From Ideonella livida (lineage in GTDB: Bacteria > Pseudomonadota > Gammaproteobacteria > Burkholderiales > Burkholderiaceae_C), in the NCBI RefSeq assembly GCF_010499455.1, contig NZ_JAAGOH010000006.1:62001-126000 (forward strand): DNA of 64,000 nt. The letters are read 5' to 3'. A program made the translations under genes and the position numbers. Each line of letters opens with the position of its first letter. The stretch's first letter is position 1. Under the pieces are notes generated by a model. The model had not been told where the DNA came from. It was given only the letters and a program-made list of their open reading frames with translations, and ran no database searches. Below are positions 56,944 through 64,000 of this stretch, one piece after another.

Positions 56944-59799
56944 ATGCCCACCCGCCGACGCGGCGCCCCCGGCGCGCGCGCCCTCGCCCAGTCCCCATCC
57001 CGCTCCGCCCTCTGCCCCGCCCTCCGGCACGAGGCACCGCCCCACGCCCTGCCCCGCCAGGCCTGCGCCTGCGCCTGGGCCGCAGCCGCCCTGCTGGCTG
57101 GCCTGTGCGCCGGGCCCGCCACCGCCCAAAGCGGCACCGGCGCGCAGCGGGTGGTGATCACCGGCTCGGCCCTCAAGACCCTGGAAGGCGAAACCGCACT
57201 GCCGGTGCAGACCCTGACGCGCGAGGAGATCGGCAAGGCCGGCGCCACCACCGCTTCAGAGGTGCTGGCCCTGGTGAGCGCCAACACCAAGGGCCTGACC
57301 GACGGGGTCAGCATCTCCACCGGCGGCTACCGCGACCAGACCGGACTCAACGCCGCCAACCTGCGCGGCATCGGCGTGTCCTCCACCTTGGTGCTGCTCA
57401 ACGGCCGGCGCCTGGCCAACTTCGCTTCGCCCGGTGACGACGCGGGCGTGGACCTCCACAACATCCCCGCGGCCGCCCTGGACCGGGTGGAGGTGCTGCT
57501 GGACGGCGCCTCGGCGCTCTACGGCACCGACGCCGTTGGCGGCGTCATCAACTTCATCACCCGTTCGGACTACCAGGGGCTGGAGCTCAATGCCTCGGTC
57601 AGCCGCACCCGCGAAGGTGGGGCCGGCAAGCGCACCGCCTCGCTGGCCGCCGGCGCGGGCGAACTCGGCCGCGACGGCTTCAACGTCTTCGGCGTGCTGG
57701 ACCTGCAGCGCACCGACGCCCTGAGCACCTCGCAGCGCCGCTTCATCTCCGACCTGCGCATCCCGGAGCGCCTGCCGCACCTGCTGTCGAGCTACACCAG
57801 CCCCGGCAACATCCGGCTGAGCGGCTCACAGCGCGACCTGCTGCAGGCCGAAGGCTTCTCCACCAACGGCGTGGACGTGATCCAGAACCGCACGATCAAC
57901 CTCTCCGCCCCCGACTGCCAGGCGCCCCACAGCCTGTACCTGCCCCAGGGCGTGGGCGGGGTGGACGGCTGCACCTACGACTACATGCGCGACGTGGAGC
58001 TCGCCCCCCGGTCGGAGAGCCTCAGCCTGCTGACCCGCGGCACCCTGGACCTGGGTGGCGGCACCCAGCTCTTCGCCGAGGCCTTGCTGGCCCGGGCCAA
58101 AACCTATTACGTGGGCACCTCCAACCGCGTCAACGCCGACCTGGACGTCAGCCTCATCCCCCGGCTGGCGGCCACCGGCCTGGGCGCCCTGGCCGAGGAC
58201 GACGAGGACCGCATCATCACCGTGCGCACCCGCATTCTGGAGGCCGGACGGCGCCAGAGCGAGCTGACCAGCACCGCCCAGCGCTGGGTGCTGGGCCTGA
58301 GCGGCGCCTCCGGCGCCTGGGACTACGACGCCGCGCTGACCCACAGCGTCAACGGCGTGAAGGACCGCGACGCGCACGGCTACCTGCTTTACACCCCGCT
58401 GATGGACGGCTACGCCAGCGGCGTGCTCAACCCCTTCGGCCAGATGGACGCCGCCGGCCGCGCCTACCTGGACAGCCTCCAGGTCGACGACGTGGCCCGC
58501 CGCGCCAAGGGCACCCTGGACAGCGTGGACGCCAAGGCCAGCCGCCAGCTGGGCCGGCTGTCGGGCGGCCCGGTCCAGCTGGCGCTGGGCGCCGAGCTGC
58601 GCCGCGAACGCGCTTGGTTCAAGCCCTCCGAGCTGCTGGTCAGCGATGAAATCCAGGGGGATCCCAGCCCCGGCGACGGCCAGGCCACCGACCAGCGTCG
58701 CCGCGTGGCCGCCGCCTTCGGCGAGCTGGCCCTGCCGCTGGCACCGGCCTGGCTGCTGCAACTGGCCGTGCGCCACGACCACTACCAGCAGGTGGGCGGC
58801 ACCACCAACCCCAAGGCCGGCCTGCGCTTCCAGCCAGCGCCTGAGTGGCTGCTGCGGGCCTCGGCAGGCACGGGTTTCCGTGCCCCCTCGCTCTCCGACC
58901 TGTACCGGCCCGCCCGCGCCGGCCAGACCTCGGTGCTGCCCGACCCGGTCTACTGCGCCGACAACGACAACGACTACTCGGTCTGCGCCGACAACTGGGA
59001 CACCGCCCACTTCAGCAACCCCCGGCTCAAGCCCGAACGCTCCCGCCAGTTCTCCCTGGGCCTGGTGATGGATCCCAGCCGGCACTGGTTCGTCAGCCTG
59101 GACTGGTGGGCCATCCACAAGCGCGACCTCATCAGCGAGATCGGCGAGGACGTGATCCTGGCCAACCCGGCCAAGTACGCCGGCCTGATCCACCGCTACA
59201 ACGAGGACGAGGGGCTGTGCGACTACGACCCCGACGACAGCTCGATCTGCCTGATCGAGCTGCACAAGGCCAACCGCGGCAAGGAGGTGGTGCGCGGCCT
59301 GGACCTGGTGGTGCAGCTGCGCGGTGCGCGCACCGCCTGGGGCGAATGGGGCGCCAAGCTGGCCGGCACCCAGGTGCTGAGCGCCAAGCGGCAGACGGCG
59401 CCCGGAGACCCCTATGTGAGCAACCTGGGCCGATTCGTCACCGACGGCGTGGTCCAGCGCTGGCGCCATCGCCTCTCGGTGGACTGGGGCCACGGCGCCT
59501 GGGCCGCCAGCCTGGGCAACACCTACAGTGCGGGCTACACCGACCAGAACTCGGCCATCGACACCGATTCCGGCAGTGTGGTGGCCGCCAACCGGGTCAA
59601 GGCCTACTCGCTGTGGGACGCCTCCGCCAGCTGGCAGGCCACGCCCCAGCTGCGCCTGCGCCTGGGCGTGCAGAACCTGCGGGACACCGCGCCGCCCTAC
59701 TCCAACCAGGCCTACCACTTCATCAACGGCTACGACCCCAGCTACACCGACCCGCGCGGCCGCACCACCACCCTGGGCCTGCAGCTGGCGCTGCGCTGA
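56944..59799 (+). CDS. TonB-dependent outer-membrane receptor
   Basis: This is a 951-aa receptor with a long basic N-terminus, a signal core (WAAAALLAGLCAGPATAQ, ending near residue 62), a plug domain (RVVITGSALKTLEGE to VLLDGASALYGTDAVGG, about 70-205) and a beta-barrel that ends in TTTLGLQLALR with C-terminal Arg after aromatic-poor strands. TLVLLNGRRL and RVEVLLDGASALYGTDAVGG are conserved plug motifs. No TonB box is obvious. The ligand is unknown; no transporter or siderophore gene is adjacent. The start is the ATG at 56944, with a weak ribosome site, so the true start may differ. Confidence 0.9.
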   Translation: MPTRRRGAPGARALAQSPSRSALCPALRHEAPPHALPRQACACAWAAAALLAGLCAGPATAQSGTGAQRVVITGSALKTLEGETALPVQTLTREEIGKAGATTASEVLALVSANTKGLTDGVSISTGGYRDQTGLNAANLRGIGVSSTLVLLNGRRLANFASPGDDAGVDLHNIPAAALDRVEVLLDGASALYGTDAVGGVINFITRSDYQGLELNASVSRTREGGAGKRTASLAAGAGELGRDGFNVFGVLDLQRTDALSTSQRRFISDLRIPERLPHLLSSYTSPGNIRLSGSQRDLLQAEGFSTNGVDVIQNRTINLSAPDCQAPHSLYLPQGVGGVDGCTYDYMRDVELAPRSESLSLLTRGTLDLGGGTQLFAEALLARAKTYYVGTSNRVNADLDVSLIPRLAATGLGALAEDDEDRIITVRTRILEAGRRQSELTSTAQRWVLGLSGASGAWDYDAALTHSVNGVKDRDAHGYLLYTPLMDGYASGVLNPFGQMDAAGRAYLDSLQVDDVARRAKGTLDSVDAKASRQLGRLSGGPVQLALGAELRRERAWFKPSELLVSDEIQGDPSPGDGQATDQRRRVAAAFGELALPLAPAWLLQLAVRHDHYQQVGGTTNPKAGLRFQPAPEWLLRASAGTGFRAPSLSDLYRPARAGQTSVLPDPVYCADNDNDYSVCADNWDTAHFSNPRLKPERSRQFSLGLVMDPSRHWFVSLDWWAIHKRDLISEIGEDVILANPAKYAGLIHRYNEDEGLCDYDPDDSSICLIELHKANRGKEVVRGLDLVVQLRGARTAWGEWGAKLAGTQVLSAKRQTAPGDPYVSNLGRFVTDGVVQRWRHRLSVDWGHGAWAASLGNTYSAGYTDQNSAIDTDSGSVVAANRVKAYSLWDASASWQATPQLRLRLGVQNLRDTAPPYSNQAYHFINGYDPSYTDPRGRTTTLGLQLALR

Positions 59800-59829
59800 G
59801 CGGCGGCAGACCCCCGGGCCGCGGCGCGC

Positions 59830-60738
59830 TCAGCGCACCGGCCCGGCCGGCGGCCGCAAGCCGGTGCGCGCGGCGCGGCACACCGCGTCGGTGAGGACGG
59901 CGGCACCGGGCAGGGCCTGGCGGTGCTGCCAGTACAAGGGCACGTCCAGCGGGGTGTCGGGCACCAGCTCCACCAGCTCCCCGCTGGCCAGGGCCTGTGC
60001 CACCAGGGGTTCGGGGTTCATGCCCCAGCCCAGACCCGCCCGGCAAGCGTCCACAAACGCCTGGGTGGCAGGCAACCAGTGGGTGGGCGGCTGCGGCGGC
60101 TGGGGAAAGATCTGGGCCAGCCACAACGCCTGCAGACGGTCCCGACGGCTGAAGGTCAGGCAGGGCGCCTGCGCCAGGGCCTGCGGCGTGGCCCCCTGAG
60201 GCAGGTGCCGGGCCATGAAGGCGGGGCTGGCGGTGGCGCGGTAACGCAGCGCCCCCAAGGGCACGCTGCGGCAGCCCGCCACCGGCGCGGCCAAGGCCGT
60301 GACCGCGGCCACCACCTCGCCCGAGCGCAGGTGCTCCGCGGTGTGGTCCTGGTCCTCCAGCCGCAGGTCCAGCAGCAGGGTGCCGCCCTCGCACAGCGCC
60401 GCCGCCGCCGCCACGAACCAGGTGGCCAGGCTGTCGGCATTGATGGCCAGCGGCAGGGTCACCGGGCCGGCCGTCTCGGGGGCCAGCTGCGGCCAGTCCT
60501 GCTGCAGCGCCTGCTCCAGCAGCGCGACCTGCTCGGCATGCCGGCACAGGGACAGGCCGGCCGGCGTGGCGCGGGTGGGCGCCTCGCGCACCACCAGCAC
60601 CTGACCCGCACGCTGCTCCAGCAGCCGCACCCGCTGCGACACCGCCGAGGGCGTGAGGTGCAGGGCGCGTGCGGCCTGCTCAAAGCTGCCCTCGCGCACC
60701 ACGGCGGCCAGGGCCTCCAGCAGCTTGTAGTCGAACAT
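59830..60738 (-). CDS. argP: LysR-family regulator of the ArgP/LysG type
   Basis: This 302-aa LysR regulator has the helix-turn-helix LAAVVREGSFEQAARALHLT and SAVSQRVRLLEQRAG, then the effector domain with LPLAINADSLATWF, typical of ArgP/IciA. ArgP controls arginine/lysine export. It is divergent from an ArgO/LysE-type exporter with 118 bp between start codons, which supports the assignment. It is convergent with the TonB receptor gene. Confidence 0.9.
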   Translation of the reverse strand: MFDYKLLEALAAVVREGSFEQAARALHLTPSAVSQRVRLLEQRAGQVLVVREAPTRATPAGLSLCRHAEQVALLEQALQQDWPQLAPETAGPVTLPLAINADSLATWFVAAAAALCEGGTLLLDLRLEDQDHTAEHLRSGEVVAAVTALAAPVAGCRSVPLGALRYRATASPAFMARHLPQGATPQALAQAPCLTFSRRDRLQALWLAQIFPQPPQPPTHWLPATQAFVDACRAGLGWGMNPEPLVAQALASGELVELVPDTPLDVPLYWQHRQALPGAAVLTDAVCRAARTGLRPPAGPVR

Positions 60739-60778
60739 GGTCGGGATCGTGGAAAACGCACGGCGGGCCGCGGCCGCT

Positions 60779-60801
60779 GCGCCGCCTGAAGCGGCGCTTC
60801 A
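60779..60801. promoter_or_regulatory. Overlapping dyads in the argP-argO gap
   Basis: GCGCCGC-CTGAA-GCGGCGC (60779-60797) and TGAAGC-GGC-GCTTCA (60787-60801) overlap. The second is a dyad in the form expected of a LysR-type binding site, so this is the likely ArgP operator. Confidence 0.5.
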
Positions 60802-60856
60802 CCGGCTGAAGAAAGTCTAACTGGCGCCCCACCCCCACGGCAGCGAGCATGGCGGC

Positions 60857-61513
60857 ATGTCTGACTGGATCCCCTCCACCTTGCCCGCCGGCACCGCCGG
60901 CTCGGCCGCCCTGCAGGGCTTTCTGCTCTGCCTGGGCCTCATCGTCGCCATCGGCGCCCAGAACGCCTTCGTGTTGCGCCAGGGCCTGCGGCGCGAGCAC
61001 GTGGGCTTGCTGGCCGCGCTGTGCAGCGCCAGCGACGCGCTGCTGATCGCCGCCGGCGTGGCCGGCGTGGCCGGCCTGGTGGCCGCGCATCCCGGCCTGT
61101 CACGCTGGATGGCCGTGGCCGGCATGCTCTTCCTGCTGGCCTACGGCCTGCAAGCCTGGCGCCGCGCCTGGCACGGGGAGTCCATGGCCGTGGCCGCCGG
61201 TCCGGGGCTCAGCCGCCGCGCCGCGGTGCTGCAGCTGGCCGGCTTCACCCTGCTCAACCCGCATGTCTACCTGGACACGGTGCTGCTCATGGGCAGCGTG
61301 GGCGCCCAATGGCCCGGCCCCACGGAACGCACCGCCTTCGTGGCCGGTGCGGCGCTGGCCAGCACCCTGTGGTTCCATGGCCTGGCCTACGGGGCACGGG
61401 CGATGGCCGGCTGGTTCGCCCGCCCCGTGGCCTGGCGGGTGCTGGACACCGTCATCGGCGCCATGATGCTGGCGCTGTGCGCTGGCCTGCTGCCCCTGGC
61501 CCTGGGCCGCTGA
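60857..61513 (+). CDS. argO: ArgO/LysE family amino acid exporter
   Basis: This 218-aa inner-membrane exporter has about six helices. AIGAQNAFVLRQG, including the conserved Gln-Asn, marks the LysE/ArgO family, which exports arginine, lysine or their toxic analogues. FTLLNPHVYLDTVLLMG is the second conserved block. The divergent LysR gene is probably its activator. Whether lysine or arginine is the main substrate cannot be read from the sequence. Confidence 0.93.
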   Translation: MSDWIPSTLPAGTAGSAALQGFLLCLGLIVAIGAQNAFVLRQGLRREHVGLLAALCSASDALLIAAGVAGVAGLVAAHPGLSRWMAVAGMLFLLAYGLQAWRRAWHGESMAVAAGPGLSRRAAVLQLAGFTLLNPHVYLDTVLLMGSVGAQWPGPTERTAFVAGAALASTLWFHGLAYGARAMAGWFARPVAWRVLDTVIGAMMLALCAGLLPLALGR

Positions 61514-61586
61514 GCCCTCCGGCGCCCGCGACGGGCGCCCACCCCCTGGGTTCTAATGCGCCCCCGCCCGCGCTCCCGCCCCTCGG

Positions 61587-62570
61587 ATGCTCTCTGGAAC
61601 CCTGTTCGCCCTGGCCGCCGGCCTGATGTGGGGCCTGGTCTTCATCGGCCCGGTCCTGCTATCCGACTACCCGGCCGTGATGCTGACCTTCGGCCGCTAC
61701 CTGGCCTTCGGCCTGATCGCCCTGCCCCTGGCCTGGCTGGACCGGGCAAGCCTGCGGCGCTTCAGCCGGGCCGACTGGCGCGAGGCCCTGCGCCTGGCGG
61801 TCGTGGGCAACGTGCTGTACTACCTGCTGCTGTCCTCGGCCATCCAGCGCTCGGGTGTGCCCCTGCCCACCCTGTTCATCGGCACCCTGCCGGTGGTCAT
61901 TGCCCTGAGTGCCCGGCTGCGGTCCCGCCAGGGCGGCACGCCGGCGGCGCTGCCCCGCTGGACGAGCCTGGCGCCGCCGCTGCTGCTCATCGCCGCCGGC
62001 ATCGGCCTGGTCAACCAGGCGGAGCTGGCCGCACTGCGGCAAGACCCCCAGGCGGACCTGGGCCGCTACGCCCTGGGAGCGCTGCTGGCCGTGGGGGCGG
62101 TGGCCTGCTGGACCTGGTACCCGCTGCGCAACGCCGACTGGCTGCAAGCCCACCCCGACCGCTCACCACGCTCCTGGGCCACCGCCCAGGGCCTGATGAC
62201 CCTGCCCCTGGGCCTGGCCGGCTATGCCGCCACCTGGATCACCTTCACCCTGACCGACGCCCCGCTGCCGATGCCCCTGGGGCCGCGCCCGGCCCTGTTC
62301 GCCGGCCTGATGCTGCTCATCGCCCTGAGCGCCTCCTGGCTGGGCACCCTGTGCTGGAACGAGGCCAGCCAGCGCCTGCCCACCCACCTGGCCGGCCAAC
62401 TCATCGTCTTTGAAACCCTGGCCGCACTGGGCTATGCCTACGCGTGGCGCGGCCACTGGCCCGACGGGCTGTCGCTGACCGGCGCCGCCTTGCTGGTGGC
62501 CGGCGTGCTGTGGGCCTTGAACGCCGGGCGGCGTGACGCCCGCCCGCAAGCCCATGCCCCCATGGCCTGA
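61587..62570 (+). CDS. EamA/DMT family transporter
   Basis: This 327-aa inner-membrane protein has ten helices in two EamA repeats: LFALAAGLMWGLVFIGPVLL opens the first, and ASWLGTLCWNEASQRLPTHL with LIVFETLAALGYAYAW forms the second. It is longer than the EamA protein at 38527 and only remotely like it. The substrate is unknown; an exporter of a metabolite is likely. The ATG at 61587 gives a short tail before helix 1. Confidence 0.88.
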   Translation: MLSGTLFALAAGLMWGLVFIGPVLLSDYPAVMLTFGRYLAFGLIALPLAWLDRASLRRFSRADWREALRLAVVGNVLYYLLLSSAIQRSGVPLPTLFIGTLPVVIALSARLRSRQGGTPAALPRWTSLAPPLLLIAAGIGLVNQAELAALRQDPQADLGRYALGALLAVGAVACWTWYPLRNADWLQAHPDRSPRSWATAQGLMTLPLGLAGYAATWITFTLTDAPLPMPLGPRPALFAGLMLLIALSASWLGTLCWNEASQRLPTHLAGQLIVFETLAALGYAYAWRGHWPDGLSLTGAALLVAGVLWALNAGRRDARPQAHAPMA

Positions 62571-62671
62571 AGCCCGGGTGTCCCCCCAAGGCGGCACAAG
62601 GTCACGGCGCCGTCACAAAGCACAATCAAGGGTTTGCGTGAATGGCAAGCCAAAAGATCAAGGAGGACCTC

Positions 62672-64000
62672 TTGCCCGTGTATTTCGGCTGCGGCGACGG
62701 CAGCGAACTGAGCCTGAATTTCCACGAGACCGAGGCCTGCGCCCTGCGGCTGAGCCACCCGCGGTCAGAACCGCTGCGCATTGAGGGCATCGACGTCCAG
62801 ATCGGCAAGGTCTGGCGGCCCCTGGACGCCACGCTGGTGCGTACCCTCAAGTGCTCCACCGGCTTTGGCCGGCACTCCCAGCATGAGGCCTGCGGCTTCC
62901 CGGTGACCACGCGCGCGGGCCGCCGCATCGAGCTGCGGGTGGAGTTCAAGGCCTCCCTGCCCATCACGGGGGTGCGGGTGCACAACCGTCCTGATGCCAA
63001 CTGGCAGGGCATGTCCCGTCTTGAGGTCGCCCTGGAGGCCCAGGATGGCCGGCATGTGATGCGGCTGGACCTGGACACGGCCTCCGGCACCCGGCACTAC
63101 TTTGAACGCCTGTTCACCCGCACCCGGGTGGACTGCCCGGACGCCGGCACCCGCCAGGCGCTGGGCCAGCTGGGCGAGGCCTTCCTGGCCGGTGAGGACG
63201 CGCGGGCGCTGAACAGCTTCGAAGCGCTCTTCGAACGCCTGCTGACCCAGGGCTTCGGCTTCGTCGTCCGCCCCGCGAGCGGGGCGCCCTCGCTGCGCAA
63301 GCTCTCGCGCCTGCTGCTCACCCTGGCCCTGCAGCTGCGGGCCCGTGGCCAGGCCAGCCCGTGCATGCTCTTTGCCGAGCTGCTGATCACCACCCTGGGG
63401 CAGGACGCGCGGCTGGCCTTCAACAAGCTCAAGCTCGGCCCGGCCGCCCTGATCGACAACGCGCTGTACGACTACTTCAACCGCCGGCTGCAGGAGCCGC
63501 AGGTGGTGGCCTGCCTGGGTGAGGCCTACGCCTTCCTCAGCCACGGCCTGCTGCCGCTGCGCAAGAAGGCCGATCCGCAGGCGGCGGTGCAGCTGGCCCG
63601 CACGCTGGCCGACCGGCTGGTGGCCGAGGGCTTCGAGCGCACCTACCTGGCCTACGGTGCACTGCTGGGTGCGGTGCGCCACGGGCACCTGCTGGACCAC
63701 GACGACGACGTGGACCTGCTGGTGCTGCTGCCCAGCCCGGACAGCTACACCAAGGCACTGCCCCGGATAGAGAAGGTGGCCCGCGCCGCCGGCCTGAGCC
63801 TGGAGCGCAAGCGCACCCGCACGCCGCCCTACGCCCTGCTGCAGTGCAAGTCCGCCGACACCCTGACGGTGGACATCTTCATCGGCTGGAAAGTCGGTGA
63901 AGGCGCCGACGCCCTCGCCCGCCTGCCCATGGGCAACGTGGCCTACGGCGAAATGCCCTGGTCGCTGGTGGAGGACCACCGCCCGCTGAACCTGCTGGGC
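62672..64000 (+). CDS. LicD-family nucleotidyltransferase-like protein (3' partial)
   Basis: The frame runs off the right edge. From residue about 324, YLAYGALLGAVRHGHLLDHD with DDD at 344-346 and Asp348 matches the LicD/phosphocholine-transferase nucleotidyltransferase core (YGTLLGAVR...WDDDID), and VDIFIGWKV follows. The first 300 residues are unrecognised, with a beta-rich start (YFGCGDGSELSLNFHE) and a helical middle. I chose the TTG at 62672 because a consensus AGGAGG (62661-62666) lies 5 nt upstream; GTG 62678 and ATG 62642 are alternatives. LicD proteins modify surface glycans, but no donor can be named. Confidence 0.8.
   Translation, partial: MPVYFGCGDGSELSLNFHETEACALRLSHPRSEPLRIEGIDVQIGKVWRPLDATLVRTLKCSTGFGRHSQHEACGFPVTTRAGRRIELRVEFKASLPITGVRVHNRPDANWQGMSRLEVALEAQDGRHVMRLDLDTASGTRHYFERLFTRTRVDCPDAGTRQALGQLGEAFLAGEDARALNSFEALFERLLTQGFGFVVRPASGAPSLRKLSRLLLTLALQLRARGQASPCMLFAELLITTLGQDARLAFNKLKLGPAALIDNALYDYFNRRLQEPQVVACLGEAYAFLSHGLLPLRKKADPQAAVQLARTLADRLVAEGFERTYLAYGALLGAVRHGHLLDHDDDVDLLVLLPSPDSYTKALPRIEKVARAAGLSLERKRTRTPPYALLQCKSADTLTVDIFIGWKVGEGADALARLPMGNVAYGEMPWSLVEDHRPLNLLG

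Noticed and set aside
62765-63979. 404-codon minus-strand frame at the right edge
   Set aside because: The plus strand carries a LicD core in an uninterrupted frame with a consensus ribosome-binding site. The minus-strand product has no motif.

Overview
The window is chromosomal DNA from a high-GC betaproteobacterium, most likely a Burkholderiales of the Rubrivivax/Ideonella/Leptothrix kind. The grounds are the very high GC at third codon positions, a betaproteobacterial exosortase-B exopolysaccharide operon, the atpIBEFHAGDC order, an NtrY-like kinase paired with a regulator that lacks AAA+, and a birA/SPOR pair. The lineage is inferred from gene families and was not tested by a search. Coding density is high. 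I see no insertion sequence, prophage or CRISPR array.

Layout. 1-9854 (+): two glycosyltransferases, then a tightly coupled exopolysaccharide export module: EpsD lipoprotein, EpsE outer-membrane export protein, EpsF chain-length protein, EpsG kinase, exosortase XrtB, EpsI and a WecG/TagA-type transferase. 9838-13006 (-): polar amino-acid ABC transporter (two permeases and a binding protein, no ATPase). 13178-15818 (+): proA, queC and a LemA-like protein. 16021-23412 (-): complete F1Fo ATP synthase operon with a recognisable promoter and terminator. 23655-30029: SMP-30 hydrolase, secreted subtilase, LytS/LytTR-type two-component system and an RlpA-like lipoprotein. 30169-35886: tRNA-Arg(CCG), cytochrome c, a SET/BirA/SPOR operon and topoisomerase III. 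35975-41424: an AEC carrier, an FAD oxidase, an EamA exporter and an alkylation-repair pair (Ada-AlkA fusion plus Ogt). 41462-47153 (-): YkgJ-type protein, tRNA-Phe(GAA), NtrX/NtrY-like system, DUF4390 protein and RsmB. 47268-50923: folE with a BLUF photoreceptor, an unassigned protein and a diguanylate cyclase. 50979-56765: Lrp regulator divergent from a fused indolepyruvate:ferredoxin oxidoreductase, then a glutamine-synthetase-like ligase. 56944-62570: TonB receptor, ArgP/ArgO-type pair and an EamA exporter. 62672 to the end: a LicD-type protein cut by the window edge.

How the genes work together. The first 9.8 kb is one surface-polysaccharide programme, from sugar transfer through export and chain length to exosortase sorting. 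Its kinase EpsG carries an N-terminal MshEN-like segment, which suggests c-di-GMP input. Most of the rest is housekeeping: energy, translation, repair, cofactors and amino acids. The items that most deserve a second look are the EpsG N-terminus, folE coupled to BLUF, the unassigned protein at 48787-49677, the SET/BirA/SPOR operon, the AAA-less NtrX-like regulator, the dyads at the atp, TonB-receptor and argP/argO promoters, and the LicD protein with an unrecognised N-terminal half and a TTG start.
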